Below are positions 43,933-52,136 of a stretch of DNA of 64,000 nucleotides, piece after piece. The stretch comes from Pseudomonas gessardii. GTDB taxonomy: Bacteria; Pseudomonadota; Gammaproteobacteria; Pseudomonadales; Pseudomonadaceae. Location of the stretch: contig NZ_MNPU01000003.1 of assembly GCF_001983165.1 (NCBI RefSeq), positions 124,001 through 188,000 of the forward strand, given 5' to 3'. The notes below the pieces were generated by a model, which saw only the letters and a list, made by a program, of their open reading frames with translations, was not told the DNA's origin and searched no databases. The first letter of the stretch is position 1. Each line of letters opens with the position of its first letter. Position numbers and translations under genes: made by a program.

Positions 43933-44638
43933 GGAGTTCTCCGAAGCATTGCAAGGCTAAGCAAGCGCCCGTCCCTCGGCCCGTCGCCGCTTGAACAGCG
44001 GTCGCGGTGCGCGATGGAGGCGAACCCTTGGCGGTTGCCGCAACGGCGTGAGCCGCTATTGATGGGCGAGTAGGGCGATAGCAGGTTGCATGCCAGAAAA
44101 ATCTGCGGTGGTTGTGTGAAGCGGGATTTATCCCGGGCAGCGGCCGGTGTGTTTGCCCCTTGAAGGCGAGGCAAGCGAGCGTTATGCGAGGGCGCTAGCT
44201 CGCGGTTTTATCGCTATTTTCGGTGGGTTTTTTTATCAAAAAATACGCAATAAATTAGCTGTTTTTGATGGTTTTTTTTCACGATAAAACAATCGGTAAC
44301 TTTTCGTTTCTACGTATTTTTTGAGATATTTTGCGCTCCAGGTAAACAGAAGGATCGTGTGAAGGGTGGTTTGTTTTTTATTTATCTATATGAAATATAA
44401 CGATTTATTATTTATTTTATGTTGAGTTGAACAATTTTCAGAGTGTTACCGAAATGCACGGCTCCGGTGCGTTCGCTGAAAAATGTGCACCGAAAATACC
44501 CATAATTTTAAATAGACAAATCAATTGACATTTCACGTAAATATTATGATTTTAGATTTAAGCGCTGGGCAGGGTTTTACCTGCCCAGTCCACTGAACAG
44601 GCGACGCACAGGCGTCGCAACATTGAGCGGGAGGTGAC
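43933..44638. promoter_or_regulatory. AT-rich divergent control region of importer and iac operons
   Basis: There is no gene here. About 44215-44575 is strikingly AT-rich compared with its GC-rich neighbours, with several A/T runs. Close to iacH lies TTGACA (44525-44530) with TATGAT 14 bases later, a short spacing, and the palindrome TCAATTGA (44521-44528) overlaps that -35. This is a candidate site for the MarR regulator. The exact promoters cannot be fixed by eye. Confidence 0.5.
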
Positions 44639-45760
44639 ATGACCATCGTCGTCGAGCATTTGGCTTTGGGAGGTAATGGTCTGTCGGTGATGGTCAAGGA
44701 CACGATCGACATCGCAGGTTATGCAACCCGTGCCGGCAGCCGAGCCCTGGAGCGCGCAGCGGCGGCATCGGAGCATGCCGAGGTGGTCAAGGCCCTGCTC
44801 AAGGGCAATTGCCAGATCCTGGGCAAGACCAGTCTGCATGAGCTGGCCTTTGGCACCACCGGGATCAATCACTGGAGCGGCACCGCCGACAACCCGCTGT
44901 ACCCCGGCTACATCCCTGGCGGTTCCTCCAGCGGCTCGGCGGCGGCGGTCGCGGCGGGGCTGGTGGACTTCGCCCTGGGGACCGATACCGGTGGCTCGGT
45001 GCGGGTGCCGGCCGCCTGTTGCGGGGTGTTTGGCCTCAAGCCGAGCTTTGGCCGGATTAGCCGTGCGGGGGTGATGCCCAGGGTTTCCAGCCTCGATTGC
45101 GTTGGCCCGTTTGCCGCCAGCATGGCGCTGTTGATTGCGGCCATGCAGGTCATCGACCCGGGGTTCGTTGCCCAGGCCTGTCCAGCCGACCTCAGCATTG
45201 GCGTAGTGCCGGTCGCGGCGCATCCGCAGATCCTGCAAACCCTCGACCAAGCATTGGCCCGCAGCGGTTTTGCCCTGCACCCCACGCCGCTGCCCGGCAT
45301 GCAGGCGGCCTACGACGCCGGCCTGGCGGTAATCAACCGTGAGACCTGGAACGCCTGCGGGCACCTGTTGCCCGGCGGCCTGCTGGGCGCGGATATCGCC
45401 GCACGCTTGCAAGCTGCGGGCTTGACCGGCGACGACGAACTGCAGCAGGCCGAACAGGTGCGCGAGGCCTTCACCCGCGAGGTAGACGCGGCCCTGGCGC
45501 AACACCCGATCCTGGCCTTGCCGACGATGCCCGATTACCCCCTGGCAGTGGTGCAGGCCGCGGACACCCGCGCCGCCATCGGCATGACTCGCCTGGTGCG
45601 CCCCTTCAACCTCTCCGGCCACCCGGCCCTGAGCCTGCCGCTGCAAGGGCCGAGTGGCCTGCCGGTAGGCCTGCAACTGATCGCCGGCAAAGGCCAGGAC
45701 GCCTTGTTGTGCGCCGTGGCCCTGATGATTTCGCAACGCCTAGAACAACAATCAGCCTGA
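44639..45760 (+). CDS. iacH: Amidase-signature protein IacH
   Basis: A 373-residue amidase-signature hydrolase. The catalytic triad is visible: Lys in MVKDTIDIAG (about residue 20), Ser in GGSSSGSAAAVA (about 98-109) and the nucleophile Ser in GTDTGGSVRVPA (about 117-128). It starts at ATG 44639 after GGGAGG. In known indoleacetate-degrading clusters an amidase is the first gene, iacH, and is thought to act on an amide or conjugate or on a pathway intermediate; its exact step is unsettled. Here it is likewise first, 19 bp before iacA. Confidence 0.85.
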   Translation: MTIVVEHLALGGNGLSVMVKDTIDIAGYATRAGSRALERAAAASEHAEVVKALLKGNCQILGKTSLHELAFGTTGINHWSGTADNPLYPGYIPGGSSSGSAAAVAAGLVDFALGTDTGGSVRVPAACCGVFGLKPSFGRISRAGVMPRVSSLDCVGPFAASMALLIAAMQVIDPGFVAQACPADLSIGVVPVAAHPQILQTLDQALARSGFALHPTPLPGMQAAYDAGLAVINRETWNACGHLLPGGLLGADIAARLQAAGLTGDDELQQAEQVREAFTREVDAALAQHPILALPTMPDYPLAVVQAADTRAAIGMTRLVRPFNLSGHPALSLPLQGPSGLPVGLQLIAGKGQDALLCAVALMISQRLEQQSA

Positions 45761-45779
45761 TTATTTTTGGAGGTATTCC

Positions 45780-46952
45780 ATGACTGCACTCCGTGCACAA
45801 AGCCCGAGGTCCGACCTGTCGATTATCGACGGTGAAGACTTCCAGCAACTGCTGGACGACATCCGTCGGCGCGCGCGCAGCGGTGAGTTCGACCAGCAAA
45901 AACACATCAGCCCCGACATCATCCAGCGCTTTCGCGAGCTGGGGGTGTACCGCGCCCTGGTGCCCAAGCGGTTCGGCGGTGACGAGTGTTCGCCGGGGCA
46001 GTTCTGCCAGATGGTCGAAGACATTGCCCACGCCGACGGCTCCGCCGGTTGGGTGGCGAGTTTTGGCATGAGCCTGGTGTACCTCTCGGCGTTGCCCCTG
46101 GCGAGTATCGAGCAGGTCTACGCCAACGGCCCGGACGTGGTGTTCGCCGGGGGTATCTTCCCGCCGCAACCGGCCGCGTTTGTTGATGGCGGTCTGGAGG
46201 TCAACGGGCGCTGGAAGTTCTCCAGCGGCTGCATGGGTGCCTCGTTGATCGGTGTTGGCATCGCCCCGAAAAACGGCGACATGCTCGGCCTGCCACGCAT
46301 GGCCGTGATGCCCCGGGACAAGGTGCGCATCGAGCAGACCTGGGACGTGACCGGCTTGATCGGCACCGGCAGCCACGACCTGGTGGTCGAGGGCGTGGTG
46401 GTGCCCGAGGAGTGGACTTTTGTGCGTGGCGGGCCGTCGAGCTTGAGCGAGCCGCTGTTTCGCTACCCGTCGCTGTCGTTCGCCACCCAGGTGTTGTCGG
46501 TGGTCGGGTTGGGCGTGGCGCGGGCTGCGCTGGATGAACTCAGTGGCATGGCCAACGGGCGCATTTCGGTGACCGGCGCGCCGTCCTTGTCCGACCGGCC
46601 CCTGGCCCAGGTGGAAGTGGCCAAGGCCGAGGCGGCCTTGCTCTCGGCCCGGGCCTGGTTCTACCAGGCCATCGACGACGCCTGGAGCAGCATCCTCGCC
46701 GGCGACCCGGTGTCGGTGGCGCAAACCAACCTGCTGCGCCTGTCGTCGACCCATGCCACCCGCGTGGCCGCCGATGTTGCGCGCACCGCGCAGATGCTCT
46801 CGGGGATGAGCGGGGTGTACCGCAGCAGCCCGCTGTCGCGCTTCGTCAACGATGCCCAGGTCATCACCCAGCACGCCTTTATGGGCGACATGACTTACCA
46901 AAGCGCCGGGGCGATTTTCTTCGGCAACAAGCCGTTGCCCGGCTATCTGTGA
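45780..46952 (+). CDS. iacA: Flavin-dependent indoleacetate monooxygenase IacA
   Basis: A 390-residue member of the acyl-CoA-dehydrogenase-fold two-component monooxygenases (HpaB/HsaA/DszC type). Landmarks are LVPKRFGGDE (about 61-70), ADGSAGWVASFGMSL, and the middle domain around VNGRWKFSSGCMGASLIGVG. The C-terminal helical domain contains SSTHATRVAADVARTAQMLSG. In the iac pathway this enzyme oxidises the indole ring of indole-3-acetate first, using reduced flavin. The matching flavin reductase is encoded at 51484-51984 in the same operon. AGGAGG-like sequence precedes the ATG. Confidence 0.88.
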   Translation: MTALRAQSPRSDLSIIDGEDFQQLLDDIRRRARSGEFDQQKHISPDIIQRFRELGVYRALVPKRFGGDECSPGQFCQMVEDIAHADGSAGWVASFGMSLVYLSALPLASIEQVYANGPDVVFAGGIFPPQPAAFVDGGLEVNGRWKFSSGCMGASLIGVGIAPKNGDMLGLPRMAVMPRDKVRIEQTWDVTGLIGTGSHDLVVEGVVVPEEWTFVRGGPSSLSEPLFRYPSLSFATQVLSVVGLGVARAALDELSGMANGRISVTGAPSLSDRPLAQVEVAKAEAALLSARAWFYQAIDDAWSSILAGDPVSVAQTNLLRLSSTHATRVAADVARTAQMLSGMSGVYRSSPLSRFVNDAQVITQHAFMGDMTYQSAGAIFFGNKPLPGYL

Positions 46953-46983
46953 CGTTCGATTTTCAAGAAAAAAGGTGACTGCA

Positions 46984-47343
46984 ATGAGCGATACCAAAGC
47001 CTTGCGCGTGCTGTTTTGCATGGGCATCAACCAGAACTTCTTCGACGCCCCACGGGACGAGCAACTGCAGGTGTGGGCTGCGTTCAGCCAGATGTGGAAT
47101 GGCATCCATGACCTGCCGGGCGTCACGGTGTTCGGCAACATGGACGATGACCAGAGCATGGTCGGCCCGTCCACCGGCTACCCCTGGACCACCTACCTGC
47201 TGGCGGACGTGCCGGGCATTGCCAGCGTGCATGCGGCCTGCAACCTGTTTCGCAGCACCCCGGTGGGTGACGGCACCTACAAGCTGTGGAAGTACTGCAA
47301 GGTCGAGGCCCGCACCGGCCGCGAACTGATTATCCAGCGCTGA
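46984..47343 (+). CDS. iacB: Small iac-operon protein IacB
   Basis: A 119-residue soluble protein without a recognised catalytic motif: RVLFCMGINQNFFDAPRDEQ near the start, then VWAAFSQMWNGI and GYPWTTYLLADVPGIASVHA. It looks like a dimeric alpha-beta barrel (Dabb/ferredoxin-like) protein by pattern, which is a guess. Its place between iacA and the SnoaL-like gene is where iacB lies in known indoleacetate clusters, and it carries no other signal. ATG 46984 is chosen, with AAGGTGA upstream. It was shown in other strains to matter for the pathway, as far as I recall, without a defined step. Confidence 0.75.
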   Translation: MSDTKALRVLFCMGINQNFFDAPRDEQLQVWAAFSQMWNGIHDLPGVTVFGNMDDDQSMVGPSTGYPWTTYLLADVPGIASVHAACNLFRSTPVGDGTYKLWKYCKVEARTGRELIIQR

Positions 47344-47352
47344 GGCCCGGCC

Positions 47353-47877
47353 ATGAACGAACAGCTCCAAGCCCTGGCGCAACGCCTGGAAACCCTGGAA
47401 AGCGCCAACGCCGTACGGGCCTGCATGAACCGCTACATGCAGCTGTGCGACGACCTGGGCGCCCACTCGCCGCTGGATGAACTGGCCGACCTGTTCACCC
47501 CCAAGGCGATCTGGGAAGGCAAGGGCAGCAGGTACCAGGAAGCCTTTGGCGGCTACCACGGGCGTGCCGCCATTCGCGGGATGTTTGCCACCTACATGGT
47601 CGAGCCCGCGCACTTTGCCCTCAACGTGCACTTCCTGACCAGCGAACAGATCGAGGTCCGGGGTTTGCGGGCCAGCGGTGCCTGGGTGATGTTGCAGACC
47701 TCGACCTTTGCCAGTGGTGCGTCCCATCTGAACAGTGCGCGCCTGAGCGTGACCTTCGAGTGTGAAGACGGCCACTGGCGCATCGCCCATTTCCAGACCG
47801 AGAACCTGTTCAGCCGCCCCGTGAGCCTGTGGAACCACAGCGCCCGGTTGCCGGTGCCCCATAAGCCGGGTGAGTGA
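47353..47877 (+). CDS. iacI: SnoaL-like protein IacI
   Basis: A 174-residue protein of the SnoaL/NTF2-like fold. After an N-terminal helix (LQALAQRLETLESANAVRAC) come RYMQLCDDLGAHS, DLFTPKAIWEGKG and GRAAIRGMFATYM, then beta-strands ending in CEDGHWRIAHFQTENLF, the usual cone-shaped fold order. Members can be small isomerases, cyclases or ring-opening enzymes. The gene is nine bases after iacB and 47 bp before the Rieske alpha gene, the position of iacI in known clusters. No catalytic residues can be assigned with confidence. Confidence 0.8.
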   Translation: MNEQLQALAQRLETLESANAVRACMNRYMQLCDDLGAHSPLDELADLFTPKAIWEGKGSRYQEAFGGYHGRAAIRGMFATYMVEPAHFALNVHFLTSEQIEVRGLRASGAWVMLQTSTFASGASHLNSARLSVTFECEDGHWRIAHFQTENLFSRPVSLWNHSARLPVPHKPGE

Positions 47878-47924
47878 AACCCGCATTCAAGTGAGTCGGC
47901 CCGGCGGGTCGACGAGGAGACATC

Positions 47925-49211
47925 GTGAATAACCTGATTCAAGCCGTAAACCTTGACAGTTGCCCGTCCGAACGCGTCCTGTCGGACCGTGTGCACACCT
48001 CGCTGTACACCGACGCGCAAGTCTTCGACCAGGAGCTGGAGAAGATTTTCTACAAGACCTGGATCTGGGTCGGCCACGTCAGCGAAATTCCCGACGCCGG
48101 CAGCTACAAGACTACCTACGTCGGCAAGCAGCCGGTGATTGTGGTGCGTGACCGCAAGCAGGCGATCCATGTGCTGCTCAACCGCTGCCGCCACCGCGCC
48201 GCCACGGTGTGCGAGCACAAGAAGGGCAAGACCAACAGCTTCGTCTGCCCCTACCACGGCTGGAGCTACGCCCTCGACGGTTCGCTGCGCGGCGTGCCGC
48301 ACCCGGAGAGCTACGCCGACAGGCTGGACAAGGGCGAGCACCCCCTGGTGAGCCTGCGGGTCGAACAATACGCCGGGATGATTTTCGCCACCTTCAACGA
48401 TGCCATCGAGCCGCTGGAGGACTTCCTCGGCGCGGCCAGGAAATGGATGGACCTGTTTATGAAACAGGGCGGTGGCTACCCGATCAAGGTTGCTGGCGAA
48501 CACCGCTTTCGCTTCCCCGGCAACTGGAAAATCCAGCTGGAAAACACCACCGACGCCTACCACTTCCCGCTGGTGCACAAGTCGTTCCTGTCGTCGGTGG
48601 ATAAGCAGACCGAAGAGATGCTCAATTTCGTCGGCGGCAGCGGCTACGTCGAAGACCTGGGCAACGGCCATAGCGTGATGGTGATGATCCCGGACCTGAT
48701 CGACCTGGAAGCCAACCTTGAGTTGCCGATCCCGGCGCGGTTTGAGGAACTGGCCGGGCAACTGCGCGAAGAAGGGCATGACGAGCAGGCGGTGCGCCGC
48801 ATCGTCCGTGCCGTGGGCGGTTCGGGGTTCAACCTCAATCTGTTCCCCAACATTGCGTGCTCGATGGCGTTCTTCCGGGTGTTGCAACCGATTGCCGTGG
48901 ACGAGACCGAGATCCACCACGCGGTGATCACCATGGACGGCGGCCCGGCGGTGGCCAACCGTTACCGTTTGCGCCTGCATGAGCACTTCCAGGGCCCGAT
49001 GGGGTTTGGCACGCCCGACGATTCCGAGGCGTGGGAGCGGGTGCAGAAGGGCGCCAGCGCGGGCACCGACCTGTGGGTCATGCTCAATCGCGGCCTGGCC
49101 GGCGAGCAGGCCAGCGCCGATGGCCTGGTCAGTGATGTCAGCGCCGAAACCGGCATGCGCGCCGGCTATCAGCAGTGGAAAAAAATGATGTCGGCCCAGG
49201 AGACCCAGTGA
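47925..49211 (+). CDS. iacC: Rieske dioxygenase alpha subunit IacC
   Basis: A 428-residue catalytic subunit of a ring-hydroxylating dioxygenase. The Rieske [2Fe-2S] ligands are CRH (about residues 88-90) and CPYH (about 108-111). The mononuclear iron site is NTTDAYHFPLVH (about 207-218), giving the His-His and bridging Asp. In the iac pathway the enzyme works on an oxidised indole derivative (such as a dioxindole acetate) on the way to catechol. The start ATG is after GAGGAG. The gene overlaps the beta subunit by one base (TGATG). Confidence 0.9.
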   Translation: MNNLIQAVNLDSCPSERVLSDRVHTSLYTDAQVFDQELEKIFYKTWIWVGHVSEIPDAGSYKTTYVGKQPVIVVRDRKQAIHVLLNRCRHRAATVCEHKKGKTNSFVCPYHGWSYALDGSLRGVPHPESYADRLDKGEHPLVSLRVEQYAGMIFATFNDAIEPLEDFLGAARKWMDLFMKQGGGYPIKVAGEHRFRFPGNWKIQLENTTDAYHFPLVHKSFLSSVDKQTEEMLNFVGGSGYVEDLGNGHSVMVMIPDLIDLEANLELPIPARFEELAGQLREEGHDEQAVRRIVRAVGGSGFNLNLFPNIACSMAFFRVLQPIAVDETEIHHAVITMDGGPAVANRYRLRLHEHFQGPMGFGTPDDSEAWERVQKGASAGTDLWVMLNRGLAGEQASADGLVSDVSAETGMRAGYQQWKKMMSAQETQ

Positions 49212-49690
49212 TGATCAACCTACAGCTGCTCAACCAGGCCAGTGCCTTTATCTGGCAAGAAGCGGACATGCTCGATCACGGTGAGTTCCAGGCATGGCTG
49301 GCGCTGTGGACCGAGGATGCCACCTATATCATCCCCATCGACCCCCTGGAAACCGACTTTGAAAACACCCTCAACTATGCCTATGACGACCATCACATGC
49401 GCCAGTTGCGGGTCACACGCCTGACCAGCGGCGAGTCGATTTCCACCACGCCACGGGCGCGTACCGTGCGCACGCTGTCGCGGTTTCGCCTGCTGGCCGA
49501 TGACGGCGCCACCGTCACTGTGCGCTGTGCGCAGAACCTGCGCGAATGCCGCAAGGATGTGCTCAAGCACTACACCGCCGATATCACGTTCGAGCTGGCG
49601 CGGGACGGCGACAGTTTCAAGATCCAGCGCAAGCTGATCCACCTGATCAACTCCACCGACACCCTCGCCGGTATCGGTTACATCCTGTGA
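49211..49690 (+). CDS. iacD: Rieske dioxygenase beta subunit IacD
   Basis: A 159-residue small subunit of a ring-hydroxylating dioxygenase. It has the usual cone-like order: QASAFIWQEADMLDHGEFQA with the typical EAxxLD stretch, LWTEDATYIIPID, and a C-terminal strand set ending FKIQRKLIHLINSTDTLAG. It lacks iron ligands, as expected, and supports assembly of the alpha subunit. The ATG at 49211 overlaps the last base of the alpha stop codon, giving tight coupling; an earlier in-frame GTG or ATG inside iacC is not needed. Confidence 0.9.
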   Translation: MINLQLLNQASAFIWQEADMLDHGEFQAWLALWTEDATYIIPIDPLETDFENTLNYAYDDHHMRQLRVTRLTSGESISTTPRARTVRTLSRFRLLADDGATVTVRCAQNLRECRKDVLKHYTADITFELARDGDSFKIQRKLIHLINSTDTLAGIGYIL

Positions 49691-49700
49691 GGGCGCCGGC

Positions 49701-50441
49701 ATGACACAGATAGCCTTAGTGACCGGCGCCGCCCAGGGCCTGGGGTATGCCATCGCCGCCCAGTTGTACGCGGCGGGGTACGCGGTGGTGCTCAGCGACC
49801 TGTCCCAGGCGGCGGCAAACGCCTCGGCCCGGCGCCTGGACCCGAGCGGCGAGCGCGTGCTGGCGCTGCGTCTGGACGTGGGCTGCAAGGCCGACTTCGA
49901 GCAGGCGCTGGCGGCGACTGTCCAGCGTTTCGGCGCCCTGCATGTGTTGGTCAACAATGCGGCCATGACCCTGGCCACGCCGTTGATGCAGATCAGCCCC
50001 GAGGAGTTCGAGCGAGTCACCAACATCAACCAGCGCGGCACCTTTCTCGGATGCCAGGTGCTGGGGGCATACCTGGCCGGCCAGGGTTATGGGCGGATTA
50101 TCAATATGGCGTCCCTGGCCGGGCAGAACGGCGGGACCGCGACCGGTGGGCATTACGCGGCCTCCAAGGGCGCGATCATCACCCTGACCAAGATCTTCGC
50201 CAAGGAGCTGGCGGCGCGTGGGGTGACGGTCAATGCCATCGCCCCGGGGCCGATCGACTCGCCAGCGGTGCATGCGGTGGTTGCGTCCGAGCGCATGGAG
50301 CAATTGCTCGAAGCGATCCCGGTCAAGCGCCTGGGCAGCGCCGATTACATCGGCCGCCTGGTGGTGCAACTGGCGGAGCAGGATGCCTATTTCGTCACGG
50401 GGGCGACCTGGGACGTCAACGGCGGGCTGTTTATGCGCTGA
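49701..50441 (+). CDS. iacE: Short-chain dehydrogenase IacE
   Basis: A 246-residue classical short-chain dehydrogenase/reductase. The cofactor motif TGAAQGLG (about 8-15), the NNAA structural motif (about 87-90), the catalytic Ser region NMASLAGQNG, and the catalytic YAASK (about 155-159) are all present. It would oxidise or reduce an alcohol or ketone intermediate in indoleacetate breakdown, for example a cis-dihydrodiol-type product of the Rieske enzyme. It starts ten bases after iacD, consistent with one transcript, in the position of iacE. Confidence 0.88.
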   Translation: MTQIALVTGAAQGLGYAIAAQLYAAGYAVVLSDLSQAAANASARRLDPSGERVLALRLDVGCKADFEQALAATVQRFGALHVLVNNAAMTLATPLMQISPEEFERVTNINQRGTFLGCQVLGAYLAGQGYGRIINMASLAGQNGGTATGGHYAASKGAIITLTKIFAKELAARGVTVNAIAPGPIDSPAVHAVVASERMEQLLEAIPVKRLGSADYIGRLVVQLAEQDAYFVTGATWDVNGGLFMR

Positions 50442-50501
50442 CGCGACAACGGGCCGACCGTGATCGGCCTTGGCCAATAATAACCAGCGGAACGAGCCGA
50501 T

Positions 50502-51464
50502 ATGAGCGTGCAAACATTATTGAAAGTGGTGGTGCAAAAGCGCCAGGAACAGGGTCAGGGGGTGGTGGTCCTCGACCTGGCCGACCCCGATGGCCAGGCC
50601 TTGCCGGCCTTCGAGGCCGGGGCCCATGTGGATATTCACCTGCAACCGGGCCTGATCCGCCAGTACTCGCTGTGTGGCGACCCGGCCAACCCCCAGGTCT
50701 ACCGCCTGGGCGTCTTGAAAGATCCGGGCTCGCGCGGCGGCTCCGTGGCGGTGCATGAGCAATTGCTGGAAGGCCAGGTGGTACAGATCAGCGCGCCGCG
50801 CAACCTGTTTCCCCTGGCGGCCGATGCGCAACACTCGATCCTGATCGGCGGCGGCATCGGCATCACGCCCATGGTGGCCATGGCGTATGCCTTGCAGGCT
50901 CGTGGGCAGGCGTTCCAGCTGCACTATTGCGCGCGTTCGCGCAGCCTCTGCGGCTTTATCGACGAGCTGCAGCACGCGGCATTTGCCTCGCGGGTCCACA
51001 CCCATTTCGATGACGAAGACCCGGGGCAGCGCCTTGATCTGCCCGTGGTGCTCGGGGTGCCCGGTGCGGGAGTGCATGTCTACGTGTGCGGGCCGGCCGG
51101 CTTCATGGATTGGGTGATCAGTGAGGCGGTCAAGGCCGGGCATGCCCAGGACCATATCCATCGTGAGTACTTCCAGGTCGAGGTCGATAGCAGCGGCCAG
51201 GGCTTTGAAGTGGTCGCCGCGCGCAGCGGCAAGCAGGTGCAGGTCCTGGAAGGCCAGAGCATCCTCGATGCCCTGGCCAGTGTCGGCATCAAGATCGAAA
51301 CCTCCTGCGAGCAGGGGGTGTGCGGGACGTGCCTGTGCGATGTGCTGGAAGGTGAGCCCGACCATCGGGATGTCTACCTCACCGACGACGAAAAGGCCGC
51401 CAACGACCAGATCCTGGTGTGTTGCTCGCGGGCCAAATCGAAAAAACTGGTGCTGGACATCTGA
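50502..51464 (+). CDS. iacF: Flavin/[2Fe-2S] dioxygenase reductase IacF
   Basis: A 320-residue electron-transfer reductase of the phthalate-dioxygenase-reductase (class IA, VanB-like) type. The flavin-binding RQYSLCGDP (about 50-58), the NAD-binding GGGIGITPMVAMAYAL (about 116-131) and the C-terminal plant-type ferredoxin cluster (Cys in CEQGVCGTC, last Cys in LVCCS near 309) are in the expected order. It passes electrons from NAD(P)H to the Rieske centre of the dioxygenase encoded upstream. A gap of 60 bp separates it from iacE. Confidence 0.9.
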   Translation: MSVQTLLKVVVQKRQEQGQGVVVLDLADPDGQALPAFEAGAHVDIHLQPGLIRQYSLCGDPANPQVYRLGVLKDPGSRGGSVAVHEQLLEGQVVQISAPRNLFPLAADAQHSILIGGGIGITPMVAMAYALQARGQAFQLHYCARSRSLCGFIDELQHAAFASRVHTHFDDEDPGQRLDLPVVLGVPGAGVHVYVCGPAGFMDWVISEAVKAGHAQDHIHREYFQVEVDSSGQGFEVVAARSGKQVQVLEGQSILDALASVGIKIETSCEQGVCGTCLCDVLEGEPDHRDVYLTDDEKAANDQILVCCSRAKSKKLVLDI

Positions 51465-51483
51465 ATCGGCGGAGGGCAAGACC

Positions 51484-51984
51484 ATGGTAGATACAACAGG
51501 TTTTCGCAATGCAATGGCATTGCTCGGCGGCGCCGTCTCGGTGATCGCCACCGATGGCGCGGCTGGGCGCTTCGGCTTTACGGCGTCTGCGGTGTGCAGC
51601 GTCACGGACCAGCCGCCGACCCTGCTGGTGTGCATGAACCGGGCGTCGACATCCAATATCAACTTCAAGAGCAACGGCGTGTTGAGCGTCAACGTGCTGA
51701 CGGCCGATCACCAGGCAATTTCCGGGGTGTTCGCCAATCGCGAGATGAATACCGAGCAGCGTTTTGCCTGTGCCCAGTGGCTGACCCTGGAAAGTGGCGC
51801 GCCGATTCTGCAGGAAGCGCTGGTGAGTTTCGACTGCCGGATCGCCCAGGCCCACGAGGTGGGTTCCCATACGATTTTCTACTGTGAGGTGCTGGGTATC
51901 TGCAATGGCGAAAGCCAGGAAGGCCTGGTGTATTTCAACCGTGCCTATCATCGTTTGGGGGACGCATCGAAGGCCGCTTCCTGA
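51484..51984 (+). CDS. iacG: Flavin reductase IacG
   Basis: A 166-residue HpaC/RutF-type flavin reductase. Typical features are MALLGGAVSVIATDG near residues 11-25, GFTASAVCSVTDQPPTLLVC (FMN loop) and HTIFYCEVLGI toward the C-terminus. It supplies reduced flavin to the IacA monooxygenase of the same operon, and it is the last gene, 19 bp after iacF. A possible weak terminator (CGTGCCCCGCACG followed by TTTTT) lies about 60 bp downstream. No other reductase of this type is in the window. Confidence 0.9.
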   Translation: MVDTTGFRNAMALLGGAVSVIATDGAAGRFGFTASAVCSVTDQPPTLLVCMNRASTSNINFKSNGVLSVNVLTADHQAISGVFANREMNTEQRFACAQWLTLESGAPILQEALVSFDCRIAQAHEVGSHTIFYCEVLGICNGESQEGLVYFNRAYHRLGDASKAAS

Positions 51985-52136
51985 GTGTTGCCAGGGTTCT
52001 TTAAAACAACAATAAGCGTGCCCCGCACGCATGCGTCTTTTTGCAGCCAGTGGTTATAAAAACAAGACTGCGGATTAACTGCCCCTTAGTGATCTGCCCC
52101 ACTCAAATGTTTTGCGCGCATAGAAAGGAACCACCG

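Noticed and set aside
47592..48986. 464-residue open frame on the minus strand
   Set aside because: It is antisense to iacI and iacC; the plus strand shows Rieske and iron ligands.
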